A DNA stretch of 64,000 bases from GCA-2733415 sp964276095 (GCA_964276095.1 CAXYDR010000001.1:372001-436000); one strand, 5' to 3'. Numbered from the stretch's first letter, positions 9,057 to 18,624 are shown. Notes: a model not told the origin generated them from the letters alone. Made by a program: numbers and translations.

Positions 9057-9860
9057 ATGAAAATTACTGATCAACTTAATAGAAGCTTGACTTTTAAAGA
9101 AACTCCAAAACGAATTGTGTCTTTGGTGCCTTCTCAAACTGAGTTATTAGTTGATTTAGGGTTAGAAAATAGTATTGTTGGACTAACTAAATTTTGTGTT
9201 CATCCAGTTCATTTACGAAAATCAAAAACTATCGTTGGTGGAACAAAACAAGTTCATTACGATAGAATAAAAGCATTACAACCAGATATTATTCTTTGTA
9301 ATAAAGAAGAAAATACTAAAGAAATGGTTGAAGAGTTGGAGAAAATTGCTCCTGTTCATGTTTCGGATATTTATACAATAGAGGATACTATTGTTTTAAT
9401 GAAACAGTATGGAGAGTTGTTTTCTGTTCAAGAAAAAGCTTCGGTAATCACAAATGATCTTACGGATTTAGTAATTGATTTTAAATCCTACATAGCAAAA
9501 AAATCAGTAAAAAAAGTTGCTTATTTTATTTGGAGAAAACCTTGGATGGTTGCAGGAAACAATACCATAATAGATCACTTATTATCTATAAATAAGTTTG
9601 AAAATGTATTTGCGAATATACCTAGATATCCTGAAGTGGATATTAGCTCATTGATTGAAACAAATAAACCAGATTTTGTGTTCTTATCTAGCGAACCTTA
9701 TCCTTTTAAAGAAAAACACATTAAAGAGCTAAAAGAAATATTACCAAAGGTAAATATTCAACTAGTGGACGGTGAATATTTTTCGTGGTATGGAACAAGG
9801 CTACTTAGTGCATTTAAGTATTATAAAACTTTGCACAAGTTACTTGACAGCATGGTTTAA
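9057..9860 (+). CDS. helical-backbone metal receptor, BtuF-like substrate-binding protein
   Basis: The 267-residue protein begins with the PKRIVSLVPSQTELLVDLG segment typical of class III (BtuF/FepB-type) binding proteins, and has two alpha/beta lobes joined by a helix around residues 120-150. Such proteins bind vitamin B12 or iron chelates for ABC import. There is no signal peptide or lipobox at the start, and no permease or ATPase gene nearby, so it may not be a periplasmic transporter component at all. Family membership is clear, ligand and location are not. The last four bases overlap the convergent small ORF at 9857-10030. Confidence 0.8.
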   Translation: MKITDQLNRSLTFKETPKRIVSLVPSQTELLVDLGLENSIVGLTKFCVHPVHLRKSKTIVGGTKQVHYDRIKALQPDIILCNKEENTKEMVEELEKIAPVHVSDIYTIEDTIVLMKQYGELFSVQEKASVITNDLTDLVIDFKSYIAKKSVKKVAYFIWRKPWMVAGNNTIIDHLLSINKFENVFANIPRYPEVDISSLIETNKPDFVFLSSEPYPFKEKHIKELKEILPKVNIQLVDGEYFSWYGTRLLSAFKYYKTLHKLLDSMV

Positions 9861-10030
9861 TATCCAAACTTAATTCGATTAATCTTTTCTAATAAACGCA
9901 TAGCTTTGTATGCTGCTAAGTCACTTATTGTACTGTTTGTGTATTTAAAATTATATGCTTTTTCAACAAGTTTTTTGTAACGAGCTTCTAATCGTGAAGT
10001 ACCTCTGTATGTATCTAATTCGGCTAACAT
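9857..10030 (-). CDS. small hypothetical protein, 57 residues
   Basis: A minus-strand frame from ATG at 10030 to TAA at 9857 encodes a 57-residue, charged, probably helical protein (starts MLAELDTYRGTSRLEARYKK, ends NRIKFGY) without signal or membrane segments. The composition is protein-like rather than random, and it overlaps the end of the convergent BtuF-like gene by four bases. I recognise no family. Confidence 0.55.
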   Translation of the reverse strand: MLAELDTYRGTSRLEARYKKLVEKAYNFKYTNSTISDLAAYKAMRLLEKINRIKFGY

Positions 10031-10146
10031 TTTAGTGTAATTAATTGGTTATGAGTGATTTAAAGGTAGTGAAAAATATATGAAGCAACAAGGTATTATT
10101 AGTTAAACTTTTGTGAATGTGTGGTTTACATAATTGTATTGCATAA

Positions 10147-10179
10147 AAAAACCTTCAAAAATTTATTTTGAAGGTTTTT
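10147..10179 (-). terminator. intrinsic terminator, probably bidirectional
   Basis: A 14-bp perfect stem (10147-10160 with 10166-10179) carries the core ACCTTC/GAAGGT, has a five-base loop, and is flanked by A and T runs. It lies 20 bp beyond the stop of the DUF4197 gene. Confidence 0.8.
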
Positions 10180-10199
10180 GTGTTGTTAAAAAGGAAGGC

Positions 10200-10910
10200 T
10201 TAATCTTGTAAAGCAAATACTTTTTGTAATAAAGAAGTGGTTCTAGAACCAACTTTGTTTCTTATTTCTTTTTCCTCAACAGCTATCATAGTATAAACTC
10301 CTTTTAAAGCTTCGTTTGTAGTATAGTCTGTTAAGTCTGGGTTTACTTTTTTAACAAATGGTATACTGTTATATTTAGTAATGATATTACTCCATACTTT
10401 GTCGGCACCAACTTTAGCAAATGAATTTTTAATCACCGGGTTAAATTTAGCGTATAAAGCATTTTTGGTACCTGTTTGTAGGTATGTAGTTGCAGCATTG
10501 TCATTTCCTAATAAAATGTTTTTAGCATCATTAAAAGTAATTCCTTTAACAGCATCTATAAAAATAGGTGTAGCTTCTCCAACAGCATCTTCTGCAGCTC
10601 TATTTAATACTTTTATACCTTCATCAGCTAAACTACTTAATCCAATATCACGTAATGCTTTATCGACTTTCTTTAATTCTTCTGGTAACAATATTTTTAC
10701 CAATTGATTATTTAAAAAACCATCTTTTTGAGTTAGTTTAGAAACTTGTTTGTCGATTCCTAGGTCAAGTGCTTCTCTTAATCCTGCTCCTATGTCAGCA
10801 TTTGAGAGTATTCCATTAGTTTGCTCTGGTAAGTTATCTACAACTTGTTGTAGTTCTGCACAACTAGTAATTAAAAAAATAGCTGAAATAGCGAAAATCT
10901 TACGTATCAT
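10200..10910 (-). CDS. DUF4197 domain lipoprotein
   Basis: The protein matches the DUF4197 family, found in many Gram-negative bacteria and of unknown function. I start it at the ATG at 10910, giving 236 residues, because this yields a lipoprotein signal with the lipobox cysteine at 17 (ISAIFLITSCAELQQ). The longer frame to 11027 would overlap the upstream gene and has no signal peptide at its beginning. The rest is mainly helical and includes the family-typical AALKG-like stretch (NEALKGVYTMIAVEEKEIR) near the C-terminus. It is probably anchored in the periplasmic leaflet of a membrane. Confidence 0.85.
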   Translation of the reverse strand: MIRKIFAISAIFLITSCAELQQVVDNLPEQTNGILSNADIGAGLREALDLGIDKQVSKLTQKDGFLNNQLVKILLPEELKKVDKALRDIGLSSLADEGIKVLNRAAEDAVGEATPIFIDAVKGITFNDAKNILLGNDNAATTYLQTGTKNALYAKFNPVIKNSFAKVGADKVWSNIITKYNSIPFVKKVNPDLTDYTTNEALKGVYTMIAVEEKEIRNKVGSRTTSLLQKVFALQD

Positions 10911-10944
10911 AATTATATATAAATTTAGGTTCAAATGTACAATT

Positions 10945-11541
10945 TTATTCGTGCATGTATGGTTTATGAAGTTCTTCTTGAGTAAATAAAATAAGCTCAT
11001 TAAAAAATGAAGTAAACTCTTTTTCAAAATCTAAATAGAACTCTTGTAGTTCAACCACAGCAAGATTCATCTTTGACCTATTTTTTGTTCTACGGTTCAT
11101 ACCCTCCAATACTTTGGTAATACCTTCAATACTGGCATAACTTAATAACCAGTTATCCTGGGTCATAAATGGAAATATTTTTTGTACCTGTAAGGGGAGT
11201 ACTTCAAAATTATCTTCTAATAAATCATAAAAACCTTCCACATATTCTTCTAAAGGAATATCGGAATATGTTAACCAATTTTTGGCTAAAAAGTGATCAT
11301 ATAATATGTCTACAATAACACTAGCATAATGGCCGTAGTTTTCATAGAGTCTTTTTTTACTCAATTTAACGGTTAAATGACTATCTGTAAACGTGTCAAT
11401 ATGCCGATGTAGTATAATTCCTTTTTGAATTTCTAAAGGATATTCCAAGTATTGTTTCCCTCTTATGCTATCGGAAATAAAGTTACCGATTTTCAAATTA
11501 TCGTTATTTCCCGAGAGGTATATGTGTGCTAAAAAGTTCAT
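10945..11541 (-). CDS. acyl carrier protein phosphodiesterase (AcpH-like)
   Basis: The 198-residue cytoplasmic protein starts MNFLAHIYLSG and has the DUF479/ACP phosphodiesterase pattern: GNFISDSIRG, then a metal-binding GIILHRHIDTFTDSH, then a helical domain with DHFLAKNW. AcpH removes 4'-phosphopantetheine from acyl carrier protein. The metal-binding His and Asp residues are present. The next gene downstream (DUF4197) starts 34 bp further on, so the two could be co-transcribed. Confidence 0.85.
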   Translation of the reverse strand: MNFLAHIYLSGNNDNLKIGNFISDSIRGKQYLEYPLEIQKGIILHRHIDTFTDSHLTVKLSKKRLYENYGHYASVIVDILYDHFLAKNWLTYSDIPLEEYVEGFYDLLEDNFEVLPLQVQKIFPFMTQDNWLLSYASIEGITKVLEGMNRRTKNRSKMNLAVVELQEFYLDFEKEFTSFFNELILFTQEELHKPYMHE

Positions 11542-11587
11542 GGTCTAAATTTATAAAAAGAGAATTAATAAATAGGGTATCTAATTG

Positions 11588-11595
11588 TATATTTG
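11588..11595 (+). promoter_or_regulatory. -7 box upstream of glmM
   Basis: TATATTTG fits the TAnnTTTG consensus and ends 20 bp before the glmM ATG. No good -33 TTG is seen at the usual spacing. Confidence 0.45.
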
Positions 11596-11615
11596 TGATA
11601 ATAAAAAATTAAAAG

Positions 11616-13004
11616 ATGACCTTAATAAAATCGATATCAGGAATTAGAGGAACAATAGGTGGTGCAGTAGGAGAAAATTTAACTCCTGTTGATGCAGTAA
11701 AATTTGCAGCGGCTTATGGAACTTGGTTGAAAAATGATAGAAATAAAGAAACATATAGAGTAGTTGTTGGTAGAGATGCTCGAATTTCTGGTAATATGAT
11801 CCAGGATTTAGTAATGAATACCTTAATAGGATTAGGAATTCATGTGATAGATTTAGGTTTGTCAACTACACCTACAGTGGAAATAGCTGTACCTTTAGAA
11901 CATGCTGACGGAGGTATTATTTTAACAGCATCGCATAATCCAAAACAATGGAATGCTTTAAAATTATTAAACAGTAAAGGAGAGTTTTTAAATGGAGTAG
12001 AAGGGGCTAAAATTTTAGACATTGCTGAAAAGGATGGCTTTGATTTTGCTGAGGTTGATGATTTAGGAAAAATCACTAAAAATGATGCTTATATTGATAT
12101 TCATATTGATGAGGTATTAGATTTAGATTTAGTTGATGCTGAATTAATTAAAAAAGCCAATTTTAAGGTAGTAGTTGATGGAGTAAATTCTACAGGAGGA
12201 ATTGCTATACCTTTATTATTAGATCGTTTAGGAGTGAATACAGTAAAGCTTTATTGCGAACCTAACGGAGAGTTTCCGCATAATCCTGAACCTTTAAAAG
12301 AAAACTTAACAGATATATCAAAATTAGTTGTTAAAGAAAATGCTGATTTAGGTATTGTAGTAGACCCTGATGTTGATCGTTTAGCATTGATTTGTAATGA
12401 TGGTGAAATGTTTGGTGAGGAGTATACCTTGGTGGCTTGTGCAGATTTTGTGTTAAGTAAAACAAAAGGAAATACCGTTTCTAATATGTCTTCATCAAGA
12501 GCATTGCGTGATGTTACAGAAAAACATGGTGGAACTTATGAAGCTTCTGCGGTAGGAGAGGTGAATGTAGTTGAGTTAATGAAAAAAAACAATGCTATTA
12601 TAGGAGGAGAAGGTAATGGAGGTATTATTTATCCAGCATCTCATTATGGTAGAGATTCTTTAGTTGGTGTAGCTCTATTTTTAACACATTTAGCGGAACA
12701 ACAAGTAACTGTACGTGAATTAAGAGATTCTTACCCTAGTTATTTTATGAGTAAAAATAAAATTCAATTAACACCTCAGTTAGATGTTGATGGAATTTTA
12801 AAAGCGATGGAAGAAAAATATACTCATGAAAACATAACTACTGTTGATGGAGTAAAAATTGATTTCGCTGAAAACTGGGTGCATTTAAGAAAGAGTAATA
12901 CAGAACCAATTATTAGAATATATACAGAAGCTAAGTCACAAGAATTAGCGGATGATTTGGCTCAAAAAATTATTAATGAGATAAAAGCAATCGCTAATAT
13001 TTAA
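11616..13004 (+). CDS. glmM: phosphoglucosamine mutase
   Basis: This 462-residue alpha-D-phosphohexomutase interconverts glucosamine-6-phosphate and glucosamine-1-phosphate for UDP-GlcNAc and cell-wall synthesis. Visible sites are the phosphoserine loop TASHNP (Ser106), the magnesium site DPDVDRL (Asp250, 252, 254), the sugar-binding loop GEGNGG (331-336) and the C-terminal phosphate-binding loop RKSNTEP near residue 428. Bacteroidota GlmM proteins have this form; a phosphomannomutase activity cannot be excluded from sequence alone. Confidence 0.88.
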   Translation: MTLIKSISGIRGTIGGAVGENLTPVDAVKFAAAYGTWLKNDRNKETYRVVVGRDARISGNMIQDLVMNTLIGLGIHVIDLGLSTTPTVEIAVPLEHADGGIILTASHNPKQWNALKLLNSKGEFLNGVEGAKILDIAEKDGFDFAEVDDLGKITKNDAYIDIHIDEVLDLDLVDAELIKKANFKVVVDGVNSTGGIAIPLLLDRLGVNTVKLYCEPNGEFPHNPEPLKENLTDISKLVVKENADLGIVVDPDVDRLALICNDGEMFGEEYTLVACADFVLSKTKGNTVSNMSSSRALRDVTEKHGGTYEASAVGEVNVVELMKKNNAIIGGEGNGGIIYPASHYGRDSLVGVALFLTHLAEQQVTVRELRDSYPSYFMSKNKIQLTPQLDVDGILKAMEEKYTHENITTVDGVKIDFAENWVHLRKSNTEPIIRIYTEAKSQELADDLAQKIINEIKAIANI

Positions 13005-13077
13005 GAATTATTTAACTATAATAAGTAAGTTTTAAGATTAAATTCGTCTTAATTAAATAACAAAATTTAAAACTATC

Positions 13078-13923
13078 ATGAAAAAATTATTATTATCAAT
13101 TTTTTGCCTTGGAATCATAGGTGTAAGTAATGCACAAATTAAAACCCCTCAAGCTAGTCCAGCTACAAAGGTTGAACAAAAAGTAGGATTAACAGATGTA
13201 ACTTTAGAATATTCAAGACCTGGAGTTAAAGGAAGAACTGTTTTTGGTAATTTAGTTCCTTTTGGAAAATTATGGAGAACTGGAGCAAATGCTAATACAA
13301 AAATCACTTTTTCTGACGATGTAAAAATTGATGGACAAGAATTAAAAGCTGGAAGTTATGCTATCTACACTAGGCCAACAGCTACTACTTGGGATGTGTA
13401 TTTTTATAATGATACTACAAACTGGGGAACACCACAAAAATGGGACGAAACTAAAGTTACAGCAAAGGTTACTGCAAAAGTTGCAAGCTTATCTTCTAAT
13501 GTAGAATCTTTTACAATCTCAATTGATAATCTTAAAAATGATTCTGCGGTTGTTACTATTGCATGGGAGAATACTTCAGTATCTGTCCCTTTTTCGGTTC
13601 CAACTGGTAAGAAAACGATTGCAAGTATAACAAAGGCTATGAAAGGACCTAGTGCAGGAGATTATTTTTCAGCAGCTAAATATTATTTAGATGAAGGAAA
13701 ATCTATTACAGAAGCAAAAACTTGGATTGATAAGGCTATTGATATGACTAAAGATGAGCCTAGATTTTGGTATTTAAGACAACAGTCTTTAATTTATGCT
13801 AAGTCAGGATCAAAGAAAGAAGCTATTTCTATAGCGAAAGTTTCTATGAAGTTGGCAGAAAAAGCAGGAAATGCTGATTATGTTAAAATGAATAAAGATT
13901 CTATTAAAAAATGGAGTAAATAA
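13078..13923 (+). CDS. DUF2911 domain secreted protein
   Basis: A signal peptide (MKKLLLSIFCLGIIGVSNAQ) is followed by the DUF2911 domain over about residues 25-170, with the characteristic VTLEYSRPGVKGR and PFGKLWRTGANANTKI. Residues 190-281 form helical repeats resembling TPRs. DUF2911 proteins are common in Bacteroidota and have no known function. A strong bidirectional terminator follows. Confidence 0.85.
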   Translation: MKKLLLSIFCLGIIGVSNAQIKTPQASPATKVEQKVGLTDVTLEYSRPGVKGRTVFGNLVPFGKLWRTGANANTKITFSDDVKIDGQELKAGSYAIYTRPTATTWDVYFYNDTTNWGTPQKWDETKVTAKVTAKVASLSSNVESFTISIDNLKNDSAVVTIAWENTSVSVPFSVPTGKKTIASITKAMKGPSAGDYFSAAKYYLDEGKSITEAKTWIDKAIDMTKDEPRFWYLRQQSLIYAKSGSKKEAISIAKVSMKLAEKAGNADYVKMNKDSIKKWSK

Positions 13924-13944
13924 TTAACTACTTTTTTAAGAAAC

Positions 13945-13979
13945 AAAAAGAGCCAATATCAATGATATTGGCTCTTTTT
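13945..13979. terminator. bidirectional terminator between convergent genes
   Basis: A 16-bp perfect stem (13945-13960 with 13964-13979) has a three-base loop and A5/T5 flanks. It separates the DUF2911 gene from the convergent symporter gene. Confidence 0.9.
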
Positions 13980-13998
13980 ATGTTTTGTGATATCGTGT

Positions 13999-15636
13999 TT
14001 ACTTATTTCTTCTCAATAACTGTAAAGTAATTGCGATACTTATAGTAAGGAAACATCCAAATAGATTAAGCCATAAATAAGGCATCCAATCAAAAGACCA
14101 CCCTATTATAACAATTATTTGTGTGATTATAGCTGCGACAAATACAGCTTGTGATTTAACAATTTTAAAGAAAAAGGCTAGTAAGAAAATACCTAAAATA
14201 TTACCATAGAAAATAGAACCTATTATATTAACCAACTGAATTAAGTTTTCAAATAAAGTTCCATAACAGGCAAAAAATATAGCAAGAGCACCCCAACCGA
14301 AAGTAAACCATTTTGTTGCTTTTACATAATGTAAATCTTCTCTTTTTATTTTATGATTTCTTTTATATAAATCTATTGTTGTAGTTGTTGCTAAAGCATT
14401 TAATTCGCTTGCGGTACTAGACATAGCTGCACTAAGAATTACAGCTAATAGAAGTCCAACTAATCCTTTGGGTATATTGTTTAATATGAAATTTAGAAAT
14501 ACGTAATCTTTATCATTTTTCTCAGCGACAATATTGGCTTTTGAAATAAGTTCTTTTGCCTGAGTTCTATACTCGGAATCTTTTTGGTTTAATATTCTTC
14601 TAGTTTCATCATCGTTAACATCTAAATTGAAAATTAACTGTTGATTTTCAGAATGCTCTTGTTCTAGGGCTGTATATTCATTTGCGTATTCTGTTTCCAG
14701 TATTTGACTTTTTACTTTAGGATTAAAATGAATAGGAGAGGCGTTGAATTGGTAAAAAATAAAGACCATTACACCAACAAGTAAAATAAAAAATTGCATT
14801 GGTATTTTAAGTGCAGCGTTAAATAATAATCCTAACTGACTTTCTTTAACCGATTTTCCGGACAAGTATCTTTGTACTTGACTTTGGTCGGTTCCAAAAT
14901 ATGATAATGCTAAAAATGTTCCTCCAATTATTCCACTCCAAAATGTATATCTATTTTCTAAATTAAAAGAGAAATCTAATACTTTCATTTTTCCAGAAAC
15001 CCCTGCGATATCTATTGCTTTTCCAAAACTAACAGATTCGGGTAAATAGCTAAGGATTAAGTAAAATGCAATAAACATCCCTGTCATGATTATAAACATT
15101 TGTTGTTTTTGCGTAACACTTACGGCCTTTGTCCCGCCAGAAACGGTGTATATTATTACAAGAATACCTATTATTAAGTTTAGGGTTTTTAAATCCCAAC
15201 CTAAAATACTAGATAAAATTATAGCTGGTGCAAATATTGTTATACCTGCTGCTAACCCTCTTTGTATTAGGAATAAAATAGCGGCTAAAGTCCTTGTTTT
15301 TAAATCAAAACGTTGTTCTAGGTATTCATATGCAGTATAGACTTTTAACTTATGGTAGATAGGTATGAATACTAAACAAATTATTATCATGGCTATAGGT
15401 AAACCAAAGTAAAACTGTACGAATCCCATTCCGCTATGAAACGCCTGTCCTGGGGTGGATAAAAATGTAATAGCACTTGCTTGAGTTGCCATAACAGATA
15501 AACCTATGGTCCACCATTTTCCATCACCTCCTTTTATGTATTCTTTTATAGTTACTTGTCCTCTGGTTTTCCAGACACCATAAATAACAATAAATAATAA
15601 TGTTCCTATTAAAATAACCCAATCAAGTGTTTGCAT
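13999..15636 (-). CDS. sodium:solute symporter (SSS family)
   Basis: The 545-residue inner-membrane protein has about 13-14 hydrophobic helices with the SSS fold. The second helix region reads SVMATQASAITFLSTPGQAF, and the sodium-site helix includes LSAAMSSTASELNALATTTTID. A long hydrophilic insert around residues 300-375 separates two helices. Substrates of this family are sugars, amino acids or sialic acids coupled to Na+. The operon partners (PIG-L deacetylase and a 34-residue membrane peptide) suggest uptake of a sugar-type or N-acetylated compound, but this is inference. Its ATG starts one base after the stop of the small peptide gene, so it is probably translationally coupled to it. Confidence 0.88.
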   Translation of the reverse strand: MQTLDWVILIGTLLFIVIYGVWKTRGQVTIKEYIKGGDGKWWTIGLSVMATQASAITFLSTPGQAFHSGMGFVQFYFGLPIAMIIICLVFIPIYHKLKVYTAYEYLEQRFDLKTRTLAAILFLIQRGLAAGITIFAPAIILSSILGWDLKTLNLIIGILVIIYTVSGGTKAVSVTQKQQMFIIMTGMFIAFYLILSYLPESVSFGKAIDIAGVSGKMKVLDFSFNLENRYTFWSGIIGGTFLALSYFGTDQSQVQRYLSGKSVKESQLGLLFNAALKIPMQFFILLVGVMVFIFYQFNASPIHFNPKVKSQILETEYANEYTALEQEHSENQQLIFNLDVNDDETRRILNQKDSEYRTQAKELISKANIVAEKNDKDYVFLNFILNNIPKGLVGLLLAVILSAAMSSTASELNALATTTTIDLYKRNHKIKREDLHYVKATKWFTFGWGALAIFFACYGTLFENLIQLVNIIGSIFYGNILGIFLLAFFFKIVKSQAVFVAAIITQIIVIIGWSFDWMPYLWLNLFGCFLTISIAITLQLLRRNK

Positions 15637-15637
15637 A

Positions 15638-15742
15638 TTAATTATATATTGAGGTTATTAAATAAAACAACGCTATATATATAGCATTTACAACCAGTAC
15701 AACGGTGTATATTTTCTTCCAATGGTATTTTTTATTTTTCAT
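15638..15742 (-). CDS. 34-residue single-pass membrane peptide, possible symporter subunit
   Basis: A minus-strand ATG at 15742 opens a 34-codon frame ending in TAA at 15638. The peptide begins with a basic segment (MKNKKYHWKK) and continues as one hydrophobic helix. It overlaps the last 11 bp of the PIG-L gene, and only one base separates its stop from the symporter ATG. This fills the gap between the two genes exactly and is strong evidence of a real coding region. Some SSS transporters are known to be encoded with tiny membrane partners (for example YhdT beside PanF); a similar role here is inference. Confidence 0.65.
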   Translation of the reverse strand: MKNKKYHWKKIYTVVLVVNAIYIALFYLITSIYN

Positions 15743-18233
15743 CTTTTTCTTTTCCTAATGAAACTAAATTAGCAAATAGTCGATAAGCACCAGTTACCCC
15801 TGCAGGGAATTCCCTAAAAAAACTTAACCCTGTATATATATAATTTCCAGAGCCATATTTTGCAACTAGTAGACTTCCTTCTTTTTTTGATTCTCCTTTG
15901 TCATGCATTGAAAGAATAGGAGTGAAGGCTTTATCCCATTCATTAGGGAAATACAGGCCTCGTTCTTGTACCCATCCATCAAAGTCTTTTTGAGTTATCT
16001 TATTTGGGAAATTTAAAACTTCATGATTTGGGTTGATGAAAGTAACTTCAGCAAATTCATCGGTAACCCTATCACGAGATAACTTTAAAGGGTATGGCGC
16101 AATTTTATTCGTTTTTAAGCGATGACTAGTATTGTATTGTACAATCATATTTCCGCCATTTTTAACGTAATTAAAAAGGATTTCCTGTTTGAATGTAATA
16201 TCATTTAAAACGTTGTACGCTCTAATGCCTAAAATAATAGCATAATATTTTTCTATATTTTCGGTAGTAATATCTCGTGTCTTTATGGTTTGGACATTAT
16301 ACCCTATATGTTTTAAGCTTTCTACAGTTACGTCACCAGAACCTTTTATATAGCCAATTAATTGTCCTCTTTTCTCTATGTTTAGTTTTACCGCTTTTGC
16401 TTGGGAGGGTAAAAGAATCATCTGTTTAGGAATATGATCATAATTAATTTCGATTAATTTTTTATCATAAATTTTATTGTCCATATTTATTTGAGAACTA
16501 ATAATACCTTCAGATTGTTCTTTTGTTGCTAAAACATCAAAACTTAGTGTTTTTGTTTCGTTTTTATTTACTAAAGAAAAAGCAATTTTTTCAGGAGAAA
16601 CTTTCCATCCTTTAGGGATGTTTAACTTTAAATCTCCAGAGATACTATCCTTTCCTGCTTTAACGATAATATTTATTTTCTTTGGCTTTTGGTTGTTAAA
16701 AATATATACATCTTGTTCAAACGAGGAGCTTACTTCTGGTATGATTTGAAATGATTCATATATTTCACCTTTTGCAGGATCTGTATATTTATAAATGATG
16801 TTCTTAATAAAAGTAATGGGTGTATTTTCTATAATTAAATCAAATTTAATTACGGAAGATTTAGGGGTTTCAGGTAAGCCAATGTTTAATTTATTCTCCA
16901 CATTATACATTCCAGTAGTTCCTTTTCTTTTTAACCAATAGGGGGTTGTTAAGTCTTCTTTTTCGGAGATGTATGCTTCTAAATCTAAATTAAAGGGCTT
17001 GTTGGATAGCAAAGTTTTATTTTGAATATAGTCCTTATTTGATAATCCAATATTACTTAGCTTAATATTGCTATTTCCTCTTTGTATTACTTCAACAGCA
17101 ATTTTATTTGTGACATCTAAATTTGCTGAAGGGCTTTTAGAAACACCTTCAAGAAATAATCCACTGCAGGCTTCAATAATTAGAGAGATCTCTTTTGTTT
17201 TTTGATTCTTCCAGTGTTTATCTTCTATTTTTTGAATAAGTACATATGCCTTCATTAACTCTTTTACGTGAATAGAAGGGGCCTGGAAATTAAAATTAGC
17301 CTCAATATTTTTTAAAATACGGCCTATTTCAGTTCCTCCTTTAATTCTATTCCATGAGGTATCAATTCCTTCAAATAGATTATTGTTGTTTGGAAAATCA
17401 CCTTTTATATGTTCTAAATATTCTTGTCTTTCTCCTCTAGTACCTGAACTTCCAAAACCTTGACATTTATGTTGACTTCTACTTAAAGCTGCAATTTCTG
17501 TATTAGACAATCCTTTAGAAGGGTAGTATACGCCAATGTCTACATTAATAAGTTTAGATTTATCTGCTTTATTGAACTTCTCTCTGCTGCCATAAAACCA
17601 CCAAGAAGTATTGAATAAAAGTCGCTTAGGTTGCCAAGTATCATAATGTTCTAGTTGATTAGGGTATTCATTGGAGTCGTTAGCTTTATCAAATGCCTCA
17701 ACGCTAAGCATAGCAGATGAGGTATGATGACCGTGAGTTGTACCTGGGCTTCGATGGTCAAATCTATTGACGATTACATCTGGTCTGAATTTTCTGATGG
17801 CCCAAATCACATCATTTAAAACTTCTTTTTTATTCCAAATTGCTAAGGTTTCATCAGGGTGTTTTGAATATCCAAAATCATTAGCTCTAGTAAAAAATTG
17901 TTCACCACCATCTATTCGTCTAGCTGAAAGTAACTCTTGAGTACGTAAAACCCCAAGTGATTCTCTTAATTCAGGTCCTATTAAGTTTTGACCGCCATCT
18001 CCCCGGGTAAGTGATAGATATGCAGTTCTTGCATGTGTGTTATTTGAAAGATATGAAATTAGGCGTGTGTTTTCATCATCAGGATGTGCAGCAACATATA
18101 AAACAGATCCTAAGAAGTTTAATTTTTTAATTTTATCATGTATTTCGGAAGAGGATAATTTTTCAGGACTTTGTGCTTTTAAACTAAAATTGATAGCAAT
18201 AGAAAAGATTAAAAGAAGATTTAATTTGTGCAT
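15732..18233 (-). CDS. PIG-L family deacetylase, large secreted form
   Basis: The protein has 833 residues with a signal peptide (about 1-20, ending SLKA-Q). The LmbE/PIG-L zinc deacetylase domain follows with AAHPDDE (His50, Asp52, Asp53) and the later HGHHTSS segment that supplies another metal ligand. The C-terminal half (about 380-833) contains beta-rich regions and a ThuA- or GATase-like alpha/beta segment around 640-830. Family members remove N-acetyl groups from sugars. It is the first gene of an operon with the small membrane peptide and the sodium symporter, suggesting periplasmic deacetylation of a substrate that is then imported. The substrate is unknown. Confidence 0.85.
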   Translation of the reverse strand: MHKLNLLLIFSIAINFSLKAQSPEKLSSSEIHDKIKKLNFLGSVLYVAAHPDDENTRLISYLSNNTHARTAYLSLTRGDGGQNLIGPELRESLGVLRTQELLSARRIDGGEQFFTRANDFGYSKHPDETLAIWNKKEVLNDVIWAIRKFRPDVIVNRFDHRSPGTTHGHHTSSAMLSVEAFDKANDSNEYPNQLEHYDTWQPKRLLFNTSWWFYGSREKFNKADKSKLINVDIGVYYPSKGLSNTEIAALSRSQHKCQGFGSSGTRGERQEYLEHIKGDFPNNNNLFEGIDTSWNRIKGGTEIGRILKNIEANFNFQAPSIHVKELMKAYVLIQKIEDKHWKNQKTKEISLIIEACSGLFLEGVSKSPSANLDVTNKIAVEVIQRGNSNIKLSNIGLSNKDYIQNKTLLSNKPFNLDLEAYISEKEDLTTPYWLKRKGTTGMYNVENKLNIGLPETPKSSVIKFDLIIENTPITFIKNIIYKYTDPAKGEIYESFQIIPEVSSSFEQDVYIFNNQKPKKINIIVKAGKDSISGDLKLNIPKGWKVSPEKIAFSLVNKNETKTLSFDVLATKEQSEGIISSQINMDNKIYDKKLIEINYDHIPKQMILLPSQAKAVKLNIEKRGQLIGYIKGSGDVTVESLKHIGYNVQTIKTRDITTENIEKYYAIILGIRAYNVLNDITFKQEILFNYVKNGGNMIVQYNTSHRLKTNKIAPYPLKLSRDRVTDEFAEVTFINPNHEVLNFPNKITQKDFDGWVQERGLYFPNEWDKAFTPILSMHDKGESKKEGSLLVAKYGSGNYIYTGLSFFREFPAGVTGAYRLFANLVSLGKEKDEK

Positions 18234-18429
18234 TTTTTTATTGTTTGATCAAATATATTAAAACTAAGAATCTTGAGGTGTTAATATTTTATTAATACAG
18301 TGTAAATTTTTATACATAATTTATGTTTATTGTATACTTTTTTATATCTAAAGTTAGTTCACAACATATAATGTGCCTTTTGCAACATATAATTTTTTTA
18401 GGAAATTGTTGTGCTTACATTTGGAGTAT

Positions 18430-18516
18430 AATTGGTTTTTTATTAAATTAATTATCAATATTGGTTAGTTTACAAAACCCTATTTCTCCCCAAAGAGTAG
18501 GGTTTTGTTTTTTTAC
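18430..18516 (+). ncRNA. candidate small RNA, unit 1
   Basis: TACATTTG (18416-18423) is the -7 box, and TTGCAACATA ends its TTG exactly 33 bp upstream of it. The core lies at 18457-18473. The hairpin AAAACCCTA/TAGGGTTTT (18474-18482 with 18498-18506) has a C-rich loop and is followed by a T run. The start point is estimated. Confidence 0.55.
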
Positions 18517-18624
18517 AAACTTTCGAATTGCTTCACTACAAAAAACAACACGTAAACAACAGATTTTAAGTAAGTTACGACTATGTTGTATGAGTGATTC
18601 AAATCTCTTATATATTTGTACTAT

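Noticed and set aside
10911..11027. N-terminal extension of the DUF4197 gene
   Set aside because: It overlaps the upstream ACP phosphodiesterase gene and would bury the lipoprotein signal that starts at 10910.
15732..18233. Bacillithiol deacetylase for the large PIG-L protein
   Set aside because: It is secreted, more than three times the size of BshB1, and a clear BshB1 is encoded at 52500.
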